Notes: generated from the letters alone by a model not told the origin. Shown: positions 1 to 6,454, counted from the stretch's first letter. The stretch: 6,780 bases of DNA from Hydrogenophaga sp. (GCA_020047875.1 JAIFNE010000227.1:1-6780), one strand, 5' to 3'. Made by a program: numbers and translations.

Positions 1-90
1 GAAGAAAGCCGCTGCGACCTCGGCTCGCTGCCCGACCTGCCGGGCGACCTCACCCCGGTGTGGGAGCGGTTGCAGTCGCGCATTCACTGA
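1..90 (+). CDS. C-terminal fragment of a PHP-domain RNase AM / nucleotide phosphatase-like protein
   Basis: Frame 1 is open from the window edge to a TGA at 88-90 and encodes 29 residues; the start lies outside the window. The fragment contains DLGSLPDLPG followed by PVWERL. This resembles the end of E. coli YciV/Rnm (RNase AM, a PHP-family metal-dependent 5'-3' exonuclease and 3',5'-nucleoside bisphosphate phosphatase), where an LG..LP...VW pattern follows the last metal-binding DFH motif. In E. coli this gene lies directly before yciO, and yciO is the next housekeeping gene here, which supports the call. The catalytic PHP domain is not visible, so the identification rests on the tail pattern and synteny. 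No terminator hairpin with a T tract is seen just after the stop. Confidence 0.6.
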   Translation, partial: EESRCDLGSLPDLPGDLTPVWERLQSRIH

Positions 91-268
91 CATCCGATGG
101 GCCTGATTCCGCCCGCGCGGCACTGGCCTGCTTCGAGGTGTTGAGAGCCCGTCGCGCTTGGTTGCGGCCTGGTTTCGCGGGGCATTTCACCAAGAAAAAA
201 GCGAAGAGAAACGCAGAACAGCGCTTGACAAGCCCATCTTTCTTTGTGCGGCTGAAAGCAGACAGCGC

Positions 269-295
269 TAAAGAATGTTTTCGGGACTCCGAAAT
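269..295 (+). promoter_or_regulatory. Candidate sigma-28 (FliA) flagellar promoter
   Basis: TAAA at 269-272 is followed after exactly 15 bases by TCCGAAAT at 288-295. The enterobacterial FliA consensus is TAAA-N15-GCCGATAA, so the -35 core and spacing match exactly. The -10 matches five of eight positions, including the CCGA core. The site lies upstream of a flagellin gene, the classic class of FliA target, and a start near 302 would give a leader of about 150 nucleotides. The long leader and imperfect -10 are reasons for caution. Confidence 0.55.
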
Positions 296-318
296 GGTTC
301 TCAACGAACTTCTAAAAA

Positions 319-355
319 GGTTCGTCGTCGGGCCAGCGAGGTCGAACCAGCTGGC
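319..355 (+). repeat. Overlapping inverted repeats in the flagellin leader
   Basis: GGTTCG at 319-324 is complementary to CGAACC at 343-348, and GCCAGC at 332-337 is complementary to GCTGGC at 350-355. The two stems interleave, so they would form either a pseudoknot or mutually exclusive hairpins. If transcription starts near 302 this structure lies in the first 60 bases of the flagellin mRNA leader. Six-base stems are short, so chance is possible. Confidence 0.35.
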
Positions 356-451
356 AGCAGAAGCCCCGCTCATCGCGCCCAGCCTTTTGACTGGCCTTGA
401 GACAGGCAGCCATGCCAGACGACTTTGCCACCCCATACCCAGGCGCGCACC

Positions 452-1300
452 ATGACGACCATCAACACCAACACGCAGTCTCTGAACGCGCAGCGCAACC
501 TGGCCACCTCTGCCGGATCGCTGTCCACCTCCATGCAGCGCCTGTCTTCCGGCTCGCGTGTCAACAGCGCCAAAGACGATGCGGCCGGCCTTGCGATTTC
601 CGAGCGCATGAGCGCCCAGGTGCGCGGCATGAATGTGGCCATTCGCAATGCCAACGACGGCATTTCTCTGGCGCAAACAGCCGAAGGCGTGCTGGGGCGC
701 GTCACCGAGAACCTGCAGCGCATGCGCGAACTGGCAGTGCAGTCGGCCAACGACACCAACAGCGCCACCGACCGCGACGCGCTGAACCTTGAATTCGACA
801 CCCTGGGTCAGGAGAACAGACGTGTCCTCCAAGAAGCTGAATTCAACGGTCAAAAATTGCTAACGGGTTGGGGCCCTGGTGATCGCACCTTCGCCTTCCA
901 AGTGGGTGCCAACACCAGCGCAGATAACCAGATCAACATTGTTATCCCTGACGCGATTACGTTTCCCGAGGTCATGTCCCCCACCACCATTGGCGGTTGG
1001 AGTCCGATTGCCTCTGCTACAGACGCTCTCTTTGTCATGTCACGGATCGATGTGACCCTCACCAGAGTCAGCGCCGTGCGAGCGAACTTCGGCGCCGCGC
1101 AAAACCGCTTTGAATCCGTGATCGCCAACCTGCGAGTGGCGTCCGAAAACCAGTCAGCAGCCCGCGGCCGGATCATGGACGCTGACTTCGCCGCCGAAAC
1201 CGCCAACCTCTCGCGGGGGCAAATCTTGCAGCAGGCCGGCACCGCCATGGTGGCCCAGGCCAACCAGCTGCCCCAGGGTGTGTTGTCTCTGCTGCGCTGA
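452..1300 (+). CDS. fliC: Flagellin (short, single-gene insertion)
   Basis: Structural subunit of the flagellar filament, exported by the flagellar type III apparatus and polymerised outside the cell. The 282-residue product starts MTTINTNTQSLNAQRNL, the standard flagellin N-terminus, so ATG 452 is preferred over the in-frame TTG at 425. The D0/D1 helices span about residues 1-135, with NSAKDDAAGLAISERM at 38-53 and QRMRELAV at 89-96, equivalent to the TLR5-recognised segment of enteric flagellins. A D1 hairpin motif FQVGANTSADNQI lies at 149-161. The variable part is very short (about 162-198), so D2/D3 domains are essentially absent. The C-terminal D1/D0 helices follow, with RIMDADFAAETANL at 240-253 and the usual ILQQAGTAMVAQANQLPQ, ending LLR. 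A sigma-28-like promoter lies upstream; only a weak AGG precedes the start. No other flagellar gene is in the window. Bases about 800-1080 look less GC-biased than the neighbouring genes. Both termini are intact, so it is probably functional. Confidence 0.95.
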   Translation: MTTINTNTQSLNAQRNLATSAGSLSTSMQRLSSGSRVNSAKDDAAGLAISERMSAQVRGMNVAIRNANDGISLAQTAEGVLGRVTENLQRMRELAVQSANDTNSATDRDALNLEFDTLGQENRRVLQEAEFNGQKLLTGWGPGDRTFAFQVGANTSADNQINIVIPDAITFPEVMSPTTIGGWSPIASATDALFVMSRIDVTLTRVSAVRANFGAAQNRFESVIANLRVASENQSAARGRIMDADFAAETANLSRGQILQQAGTAMVAQANQLPQGVLSLLR

Positions 1301-1316
1301 ACAAGCCCAGCCCCAC

Positions 1317-1344
1317 GCGCCAGGCATCGCCCGATGGCTGGCGC
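1317..1344 (+). repeat. Hairpin just after the flagellin gene (terminator-like, no T tract)
   Basis: Arms 1317-1329 and 1332-1344 form a 13-bp stem with a single G-G mismatch (1324/1337) and a very short loop. It begins 17 bases after the flagellin stop. No run of T follows, so it is not a standard intrinsic terminator. It may protect the mRNA 3' end or act as part of a factor-dependent stop. Confidence 0.6.
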
Positions 1345-1443
1345 AGGTTGCTTGCGCAAAAAGCACATGGCGGCCAGGCAACCTGCCGCAGCCCTGAGCG
1401 GGCTGGGCAGCAAAGCCGCTGACGCGCTCTCGAGAAGGCGCGT
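1343..1443 (+). repeat. Cluster of three further inverted repeats between flagellin and yciO
   Basis: Stem 1343-1351/1378-1386 is nine perfect base pairs and extends inward by one wobble and two further pairs. Stem 1389-1394/1400-1405 pairs CAGCCC with GGGCTG across a five-base loop. Stem 1422-1427/1438-1443 pairs ACGCGC with GCGCGT and encloses a TCTCGAGA palindrome at 1428-1435. With the hairpin at 1317-1344 most of the gap can fold. High GC raises the chance rate for the shorter stems. Confidence 0.45.
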
Positions 1444-1487
1444 GCCCCGAGCCGAACACCACACCAGCAGCCTGCGAAAATCCAAGC

Positions 1488-2123
1488 ATGTCGCAGTACT
1501 TTGAAGTTCACCCCGAGAACCCCCAGCCGCGGCTGCTCAAGCAGGCGGTTCAGTTGCTGGCGCGCGGCGGCGTGCTGGCGGTGCCCACCGACTCCAGCTA
1601 CGCCTTGGTCTGCCAGTTGGACGACAAGGCCGCGGCCGACAGCCTGCGCCGCATTCGGCAGGTGGACGACAAACACCACCTCACCCTGCTCTGCCGCGAC
1701 CTGAGCGAACTGGCCAACTACGCGCGGGTCGACAACCGCCAGTACCGGCTGCTCAAGCTGGGCACCCCGGGGCCCTACACCTTCATTCTGGAAGCCAGCA
1801 AAGAGGTGCCGCGGCGCTTGAGCCACCCCTCGCGCAAGACCATCGGCCTGCGCGTGCCCGACCACAACACGCTGCGGGCCCTGCTCGAACTGCATGGCGG
1901 CCCGTTGCTGGCCACCACGCTGATTGCGCCCGGCGAGACCGAGCCGCTGAACGACGCGCAGGCGATCCGTGAACGTTTTGAGCGCGAGATCGCCGGCGTG
2001 GTGGACGCTGGCGCCTGCGCGCTGCAGGCCACCACCGTGATCGATCTCACCCCCATGGGCAGCGGTGATGAACCCGAGGTGGTGCGCATCGGCCAGGGTG
2101 CTCTGGCGTCGCTGGGTCTCTGA
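1488..2123 (+). CDS. yciO: YciO, Sua5/YrdC/YciO-family protein
   Basis: The 211-residue product closely resembles E. coli YciO (about 206 residues) along its whole length. It begins MSQYFEVHPENPQ, has PTDSSYAL at 33-40, an RRIRQ..D..H..TLLCRDLSEL segment around 54-75, TPGPYTFIL at 93-101, VPRRL at 107-111 and KTIGLRVP at 117-124. The family shares the YrdC fold with TsaC/Sua5, which make threonylcarbamoyl-AMP for the t6A modification of ANN-reading tRNAs. YciO is the paralogous branch and its in vivo role is less settled, so I do not claim t6A synthesis. ATG 1488 matches the family N-terminus; no clear Shine-Dalgarno precedes it. A GAAAAT at 1476-1481 sits very close upstream and could be a -10 for an almost leaderless transcript, but no good -35 is seen. 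The M50 peptidase gene follows after 80 bp. Confidence 0.93.
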   Translation: MSQYFEVHPENPQPRLLKQAVQLLARGGVLAVPTDSSYALVCQLDDKAAADSLRRIRQVDDKHHLTLLCRDLSELANYARVDNRQYRLLKLGTPGPYTFILEASKEVPRRLSHPSRKTIGLRVPDHNTLRALLELHGGPLLATTLIAPGETEPLNDAQAIRERFEREIAGVVDAGACALQATTVIDLTPMGSGDEPEVVRIGQGALASLGL

Positions 2124-2173
2124 CTTCCTGATGGCGCGGCCCGAGCGCAGCGCCCTGCGGTGTTTCCATCTGG

Positions 2174-2179
2174 GACAAT
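2174..2179 (+). promoter_or_regulatory. Weak candidate -10 element upstream of the M50 peptidase gene
   Basis: GACAAT lies 24 bases before the ATG at 2204, in the 80-bp gap after yciO. It resembles a sigma-70 -10 hexamer, but no convincing -35 is found at 16-18 bases upstream. If real it would let the peptidase-trpS pair be transcribed independently of yciO. There is no T-tract terminator in this gap, so read-through from yciO is also possible. Confidence 0.25.
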
Positions 2180-2203
2180 AGCGGTTTGCCCCTCACAGCC
2201 GCC

Positions 2204-2872
2204 ATGGATTTCGCCCAGATCATTCAAACCGTTGCGATCTACGCCATTCCGGTGTTGTTCGCCATCACCGTGCACGAGGCGGCGCACGGTTATGCAGCGC
2301 GGCACTACGGCGACAACACCGCGGCCATGATGGGCCGCATCACGCTCAACCCGATCAAACACATCGACCCGGTCGGCACCATCGCGATGCCGCTGCTGCT
2401 GTACTTCGCCACCTCGGGCGCGTTTCTGTTTGGCTATGCCAAGCCGGTGCCGGTGAATTTTGGCCGCCTGCGCAACCCCAAGCGGGACATGGTCTGGGTC
2501 GCGCTGGCCGGCCCGGGCGCCAATCTGGCGCAGGCCATCCTCTGGACCATCGGGCTGTATCTGCTGGTGGCACTGGGCCTGGAGGAGCGCTTTTTCATCG
2601 AGATGTGTCGCGCTGGCGTGCTGGTGAACCTGGTCATGTTTGCCTTCAACCTGTTTCCGCTACCGCCGCTGGATGGCGGCCGCATTCTGGTCGGGCTGCT
2701 GCCCTACCGGCAGGCCGAACTGGTCTCGCGGCTGGAGCCGTGGGGCTTCTTCATCGTGATGGCGCTGGTGATCACCGGCATCGTGGGCAATCTCTGGCTG
2801 CGCCCGCTGATGGCCATGACCAACAGCGCCATCGAGCTGCTGCTGACCCCCCTGCGTCTGCTGATCCTCTGA
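2204..2872 (+). CDS. Site-2 protease-family (M50) membrane metallopeptidase
   Basis: A 222-residue integral membrane protein of the short, PDZ-less S2P branch. The zinc-binding and catalytic HExxH motif appears as HEAAH at 24-28 inside the first hydrophobic segment. AGPGANL at 102-108 matches the conserved substrate-site segment. NLFPLPPLDGGR at 149-160 supplies the third zinc ligand (Asp157) and the family NxxPxxxLDGGR signature. Further hydrophobic helices lie between these motifs and near the C-terminus. All catalytic residues are present, so it should be an active intramembrane protease; its substrate cannot be told from the sequence. ATG 2204 gives the usual MDF..I start and is preferred over the in-frame TTG at 2186. 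It ends 14 bp before trpS with no terminator between, so the two are probably co-transcribed. Long-standing neighbours are yciO and trpS. Confidence 0.92.
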   Translation: MDFAQIIQTVAIYAIPVLFAITVHEAAHGYAARHYGDNTAAMMGRITLNPIKHIDPVGTIAMPLLLYFATSGAFLFGYAKPVPVNFGRLRNPKRDMVWVALAGPGANLAQAILWTIGLYLLVALGLEERFFIEMCRAGVLVNLVMFAFNLFPLPPLDGGRILVGLLPYRQAELVSRLEPWGFFIVMALVITGIVGNLWLRPLMAMTNSAIELLLTPLRLLIL

Positions 2873-2886
2873 ACCCCGACCCGCGC

Positions 2887-4179
2887 ATGAAAACCCAACG
2901 CGTTCTCACCGGCATCACCACCTCGGGCACGCCGCACCTGGGCAACTACGTGGGCGCGATCCGCCCCACGGTGCGCGCCAGCCGGCTCGCCAGCGTCGAG
3001 AGCTTTTACTTCCTGGCCGATTACCACGCGCTGATCAAGGTGGCGGAGCCGGCGCGGGTGCAGCGCTCCACGCTGGAGATTGCCGCCACCTGGCTGGCGT
3101 GTGGGCTCGACCCGGAACAGGTCACCTTCTACCGCCAGTCCGATGTTCCAGAAATTCCCGAACTCACCTGGCTGCTGACCTGCGTGGCCGGCAAGGGCAT
3201 GCTCAACCGCGCCCACGCCTACAAGGCCTCGGTGGACAAAAACACCGCCGCCGGCACCGACCCCGACGCCGGGGTCAGCGCGGGCCTGTTCATGTACCCG
3301 GTGTTGATGGCGGCCGACATCCTCATGTTCAACGCCCACCAGGTGCCGGTGGGGCGGGATCAGGTGCAACACATCGAAATGGCGCGCGACATCGCCGCCA
3401 GCTTCAACCACCTTTACGGCGAACACTTCACCCTGCCCGAGGCCGCGATCGAAGACCATGTGGCCACCCTGCCCGGGCTCGACGGTCGCAAGATGAGCAA
3501 GAGCTACGACAACACCATCCCGCTCTTTGTCCCGCGGGAGCAGTTGCGCAAGCTGATTCAGGGCATCGTGACCGATTCCCGCCCGCCCGGTGCACCCAAA
3601 GACACCGCGGGCTCTGCGCTGTTTCAGCTCTACCAGGCCTTTGCCAGCGCCGAAGAAACCACCGCATTGACCCAGGCTTACGCCAGCGGCATCGGCTGGG
3701 GTGACGCCAAACAGCAACTGTTCGAGCGGCTCGATCTGGAGCTTGCGCCGATGCGCGCGGTTTACGAGCAGCTGATTCAAGACCCGGCCCGCATCGAACG
3801 CACCCTCAAACGCGGCGCAGAGAAAGCGCGCGACATCGCCACGCCCTTCACCGCCCGGCTGCGCCACGCGGTGGGCCTGCGCGCGCTGGACAGCGCAGCG
3901 GCGCCGCAACCGGTGGCCAAGGCAGCCCGGTCGCTGTTGCCCAGCGTGAAGCAGTATCGGGAAGCGGACGGCCGGTTTTATTTCAAGCTGGTCGACGGCG
4001 CGGGCCAGACCGTGGTGCAAAGCCAGGGCTTTGATTCGCCGCGTGAAGCAGCAGACACCGTAAAACAGCTGAAAAGCCAGGGCGCAGCCGCCCTGCCGGC
4101 GCTGGCTGCGCAGGTGTCGGGCATGGCCTCGCCCGAAGCCGTTTCGGCAGCGCTGGCCGCGTGGGCCGATGCCGCGTGA
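2887..4179 (+). CDS. trpS: Tryptophanyl-tRNA synthetase with C-terminal extension
   Basis: Class Ic aminoacyl-tRNA synthetase that charges tRNA-Trp with tryptophan using ATP, in the cytoplasm. The 430-residue product has the HIGH-equivalent TPHLGNY at 15-21, VPVGRDQ at 153-159 (the GxDQ tryptophan/ATP-site motif) and KMSKS at 202-206. The core ends near residue 335, as in the usual 328-334-residue bacterial enzymes. About 95 extra residues follow. Residues about 353-402 (YREADGRFYFKLVDG, then QGFDSPREAADTVKQLK) look like a YegP/DUF1508-type beta-hairpin-plus-helix unit, and the tail is Ala-rich. I recall longer TrpS proteins in betaproteobacteria, so the extension may be lineage-typical. The same frame is open upstream to 2605, but that part is out-of-frame peptidase DNA; ATG 2887 gives the normal MKTQRVLTG start. 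No Shine-Dalgarno is visible. It follows the peptidase gene by 14 bp. Confidence 0.96.
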   Translation: MKTQRVLTGITTSGTPHLGNYVGAIRPTVRASRLASVESFYFLADYHALIKVAEPARVQRSTLEIAATWLACGLDPEQVTFYRQSDVPEIPELTWLLTCVAGKGMLNRAHAYKASVDKNTAAGTDPDAGVSAGLFMYPVLMAADILMFNAHQVPVGRDQVQHIEMARDIAASFNHLYGEHFTLPEAAIEDHVATLPGLDGRKMSKSYDNTIPLFVPREQLRKLIQGIVTDSRPPGAPKDTAGSALFQLYQAFASAEETTALTQAYASGIGWGDAKQQLFERLDLELAPMRAVYEQLIQDPARIERTLKRGAEKARDIATPFTARLRHAVGLRALDSAAAPQPVAKAARSLLPSVKQYREADGRFYFKLVDGAGQTVVQSQGFDSPREAADTVKQLKSQGAAALPALAAQVSGMASPEAVSAALAAWADAA

Positions 4180-4296
4180 TGCGGTGCACCAAGCCAACGT
4201 CCTGCCAAACGACACGGCGCACGGAGCACACGGCAACGACTTTGGTTTGCCCGCACGCTCGCCAAACACGCCCAATGCCGATATGCTAGCTTTGGA

Positions 4297-4302
4297 TATA
4301 AC
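4297..4302 (+). promoter_or_regulatory. Candidate sigma-70 -10 box for the response regulator gene
   Basis: TATAAC matches five of six consensus positions and lies 23 bases upstream of ATG 4326, in a locally AT-rich stretch (4280-4315) within GC-rich DNA. No good TTGACA-like -35 is seen 16-18 bases upstream, which would fit an activator-dependent promoter. GATAT occurs twice, at 4280-4284 and 4295-4299, 15 bases apart; whether this is a binding site is unknown. No terminator follows trpS in this 146-bp gap. Confidence 0.4.
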
Positions 4303-4325
4303 AATTCTTCAAAAGCCCCCCTGTT

Positions 4326-4919
4326 ATGAGTATTTTTGTCATTGACGACCATCCGCTGATGCGCGAAGCCGTCGTCATGCTGCTGCGCCGGTTGCGTTCC
4401 ACCACGCAAGTGGTCGAGTTGGAGCGCATGGCCACGGTGAGCAAGGCGATCGCGGAGCACGGCGAGCCCGAGCTGGTCTGCCTGGACCTGAAACTGCCCG
4501 ATACCCACGGCGTCTCTGGCGTACGCGAGGTCAGGCAAATGCTGCCCGACACCTCGCTGATCGTGCTGTCGGCCTCACCAGCGTCCGACTACGAAGACCT
4601 GGCACGCGAGGCCGGCGCCGATGCCTACGTAGAGAAATCCGCGGGTGCGGCACAGATCGCCAAGGTGTTGCGCGAGTTCCTGACCGAGGAAATCGAGGAC
4701 GAAAACGCGCCCACCATCCCCGACAAGCTGTCCAAGCGCCAGAAGCAGTTGCTGGTGATGCTGGATCGGGGTTTGTCCAACCGCGACATTGCCGAGCAGC
4801 TGCAAATCAGCGAACACACGGTGAAGGTTCACCTGTGGCGCCTGTTTCGCCGGCTCAACGTGAAGAGCCGCTCCCAGGCCAGCCATCTGGCGCGTACCGC
4901 CGGCCTGCTGGATCTGTAA
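4326..4919 (+). CDS. NarL/FixJ-family response regulator
   Basis: A 197-residue two-domain transcription regulator. The receiver domain (about 1-120) has the acidic pair Asp7-Asp8, the phospho-acceptor Asp54 in CLDLKLPD, Ser82 in the switch position (VLSAS) and the conserved Lys104 in YVEKSAG. All are intact, so it should be phosphorylated normally. An acidic linker (EEIEDE) leads to a LuxR-type helix-turn-helix at about 135-190: LSKRQKQLL, NRDIAEQLQISEHTVKVHL and LNVKSRSQA. Phosphorylation is expected to promote dimerisation and DNA binding; target genes cannot be inferred. ATG 4326 is the first start and gives the normal MSIFVIDDHP beginning. The facing histidine kinase gene, with its stop 29 bp away, is the likely partner. 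The pair's convergent layout is unusual, since kinase and regulator are more often in one operon. Confidence 0.93.
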   Translation: MSIFVIDDHPLMREAVVMLLRRLRSTTQVVELERMATVSKAIAEHGEPELVCLDLKLPDTHGVSGVREVRQMLPDTSLIVLSASPASDYEDLAREAGADAYVEKSAGAAQIAKVLREFLTEEIEDENAPTIPDKLSKRQKQLLVMLDRGLSNRDIAEQLQISEHTVKVHLWRLFRRLNVKSRSQASHLARTAGLLDL

Positions 4920-4928
4920 AAACTCGGG

Positions 4929-4948
4929 GTCCGCCAGTTGATGCGGAC
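4929..4948. terminator. Small hairpin between the convergent regulator and kinase genes
   Basis: GTCCGC at 4929-4934 pairs with GCGGAC at 4943-4948 around an eight-base loop, filling most of the 29-bp gap between the two stops. Read on the minus strand it is followed six bases later by a run of five T, so it could weakly terminate the kinase transcript. On the plus strand only TT follows. The position fits a shared terminator, but the stem is short. Confidence 0.35.
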
Positions 4949-6373
4949 TTATGGCTTGCCCTGCGCAGGCTGCGGCGCCGCCTCGGCATGGGTCTGGGTG
5001 AAGGCAGGCAGCATCACCCGAAACACGCTGCCGCGCCCCAGCACCGAATTGAGCGACAACCGGTAGCCCATCAGCGTGGCCAGCTTGGAGACGATGGTCA
5101 GGCCCAGACCCAGGCTGTCTTCGGTGCCCTGATGCTGGGACACCCGAAAGAACTCCTGAAAAATCGCCTGCTGGTGTTCCCGGGCAATGCCCACACCGGT
5201 GTCCCACACCTCGAACACCAGCGAACCCTCGCGCTGGCGCAGCGCCAGCAACACACTGCCCTTCTTGGTGTGGCGAAGCGCGTTGGACACCAGGTTGCCC
5301 AGCATGCGGCGCATCACCACCGGGTCTGACCAGATCGTGCAAGGCTGCGCACGGGTGCGAAGCTCAAGCGACTTGGCCTGCGCCACCGGCGCAAACTGCA
5401 GCGTCAGATCGGCCAGCAGCTGCGTCACATCCACCCGCTGCAGGCGCACCTTGTAGTTGCCCGCGTCGATGCGCGTGAGATCGAACAAGGAGTCGAACAG
5501 CTCGTTGATCGCGTGGGTGGATTGCAGGATGCGAGGCGCAATGTCGCGCCCCATCTCTGGCTCGGTGGCCAGCCAGTCGGCGTACAGGCTGAGTGCGTGC
5601 ACCGGCTGGCGCAGGTCGTGGGCAGCAGAGGCCAGAAACCGATTTTTGGTGGCCACCGCCCGCAGCGCGGCCCGGGTTTGCTGCGTCAGCGAATCGATCA
5701 GTTCCTGATTCGAAAACTGCAGCTCATAGCTGGAGCGGTGCACCGCATTCAAACGACGCCCCGCCGAATGCAGCAGCCACCACAGGCCCAGCATCAGGCC
5801 AGACAGCAGCACCATCAGCTCGTTATCGGGTTGCGACACAACGCCCAGCAAACCCGGCAGCAACAGCCCCGCGATCACGGTCGCGATCAACCCGCCCACG
5901 TACCGGCGAAACAGAGGCAAGTAGGGCGAGAAGGCGGTGAGCGACACCACGCCGTGCACCAGCATCACCAGCCCGGTCACAAACTGAGTCTGCACGTTGG
6001 CCTGTTGAAACGTGATGCCGACCGACGCCCCCCACAGCACCCCCATCGCCGCCCAGGTCCAGCCGTACCGGTCGATGAACGCCTTGCGCAACGGCCCCTC
6101 GACGCTGTCGTAACGCAAACGGTACTGGCCGATGACGTGAAAGCGATACGCCAGCACCGCACACAGCGTCACGCTCCAGACGATCAACACGGTGTGGTCC
6201 ACCTGCCCGAACATCAGGTAGATCATCAGCGGCAGCGCCAGGCTCGCCGCCAGCAGCGTGGGCATGGCGCCGTCCATCACCACGCCGATGAGCTGGGAAG
6301 TCACCCACTCCTCACGCACCTCGGGCGATGCCGGCATGTGCTGGTGGGTGGCCGGCTGGGTGTCAACGAGCAT
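4949..6373 (-). CDS. Six-transmembrane sensor histidine kinase
   Basis: A 474-residue membrane sensor kinase. A short N-terminal tail (about 1-35) precedes six hydrophobic segments at roughly 36-56, 59-79, 103-123, 129-149, 155-180 and 184-204, with little extracytoplasmic loop between them, so the signal may be sensed in or near the membrane. A linker helix (about 205-245) leads to a HisKA domain with the phospho-acceptor His252 in AAHDLRQP. The HATPase_c domain follows: N-box Asn364 (NLVSNALRH), G1 box DTGVG at 391-395, F-box FQEFFRV at 405-411 and G2 box SLGLGLTIV. All catalytic boxes are intact. There is no attached receiver domain, unlike many HDLRQP kinases, which fits a separate partner such as the convergent regulator. 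The frame is open upstream to 6688, but that part is antisense to the tRNA-Ser gene, so ATG 6373 is preferred; ATG 6337 is an alternative. A weak GAG precedes 6373. Confidence 0.92.
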   Translation of the reverse strand: MLVDTQPATHQHMPASPEVREEWVTSQLIGVVMDGAMPTLLAASLALPLMIYLMFGQVDHTVLIVWSVTLCAVLAYRFHVIGQYRLRYDSVEGPLRKAFIDRYGWTWAAMGVLWGASVGITFQQANVQTQFVTGLVMLVHGVVSLTAFSPYLPLFRRYVGGLIATVIAGLLLPGLLGVVSQPDNELMVLLSGLMLGLWWLLHSAGRRLNAVHRSSYELQFSNQELIDSLTQQTRAALRAVATKNRFLASAAHDLRQPVHALSLYADWLATEPEMGRDIAPRILQSTHAINELFDSLFDLTRIDAGNYKVRLQRVDVTQLLADLTLQFAPVAQAKSLELRTRAQPCTIWSDPVVMRRMLGNLVSNALRHTKKGSVLLALRQREGSLVFEVWDTGVGIAREHQQAIFQEFFRVSQHQGTEDSLGLGLTIVSKLATLMGYRLSLNSVLGRGSVFRVMLPAFTQTHAEAAPQPAQGKP

Positions 6374-6454
6374 GCTTGTTCTCGAGGTGCATAAGGCCAA
6401 ATTGTCGCACTGCGCACCAGGCGCAAGGGCAGCGCAAATAGGGTCTTGGGGCGC

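Larger units (their letters stand above)
91..451. other. 361-bp non-coding region upstream of the flagellin gene
   Basis: This gap separates the PHP-like gene from the flagellin gene. Its middle (about 185-325) is visibly richer in A and T than the surrounding genes. It holds a sigma-28-like promoter (269-295) and overlapping inverted repeats (319-355), listed separately. A frame beginning at a GTG at 60 stays open to 455, but its product resembles no family I recognise, is rich in Arg and Ala, and overlaps both neighbouring genes, so I treat it as chance. I find no tRNA, transposon end or recognisable remnant gene here. Confidence 0.7.

Noticed and set aside
225..230. Perfect TTGACA as a sigma-70 -35 box upstream of flagellin
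   Set aside because: No acceptable -10 hexamer occurs 16-18 bases downstream (the sequence there is GC-rich). The sigma-28-like site is better placed and paired.
60..455. Plus-strand frame open across the whole flagellin upstream gap (131 codons)
   Set aside because: It starts at a GTG inside the upstream gene, overlaps the flagellin start, has no ribosome site and no recognisable motif. Long chance frames are common at this GC content.
50..853. Minus-strand frame of 267 codons opposite the flagellin gene and its leader
   Set aside because: It is largely antisense to the conserved flagellin N-terminus; composition is Arg/Ala/Gly-rich and no family resemblance is seen.
2605..2886. N-terminal extension of TrpS by 94 residues
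   Set aside because: It is out-of-frame reading of the M50 peptidase gene, and the normal TrpS N-terminus begins at ATG 2887.
2704..4275. Minus-strand frame of 523 codons opposite trpS
   Set aside because: It is the antisense shadow of a highly conserved synthetase gene, with His/Gly/Arg-rich low-complexity content typical of such shadows.
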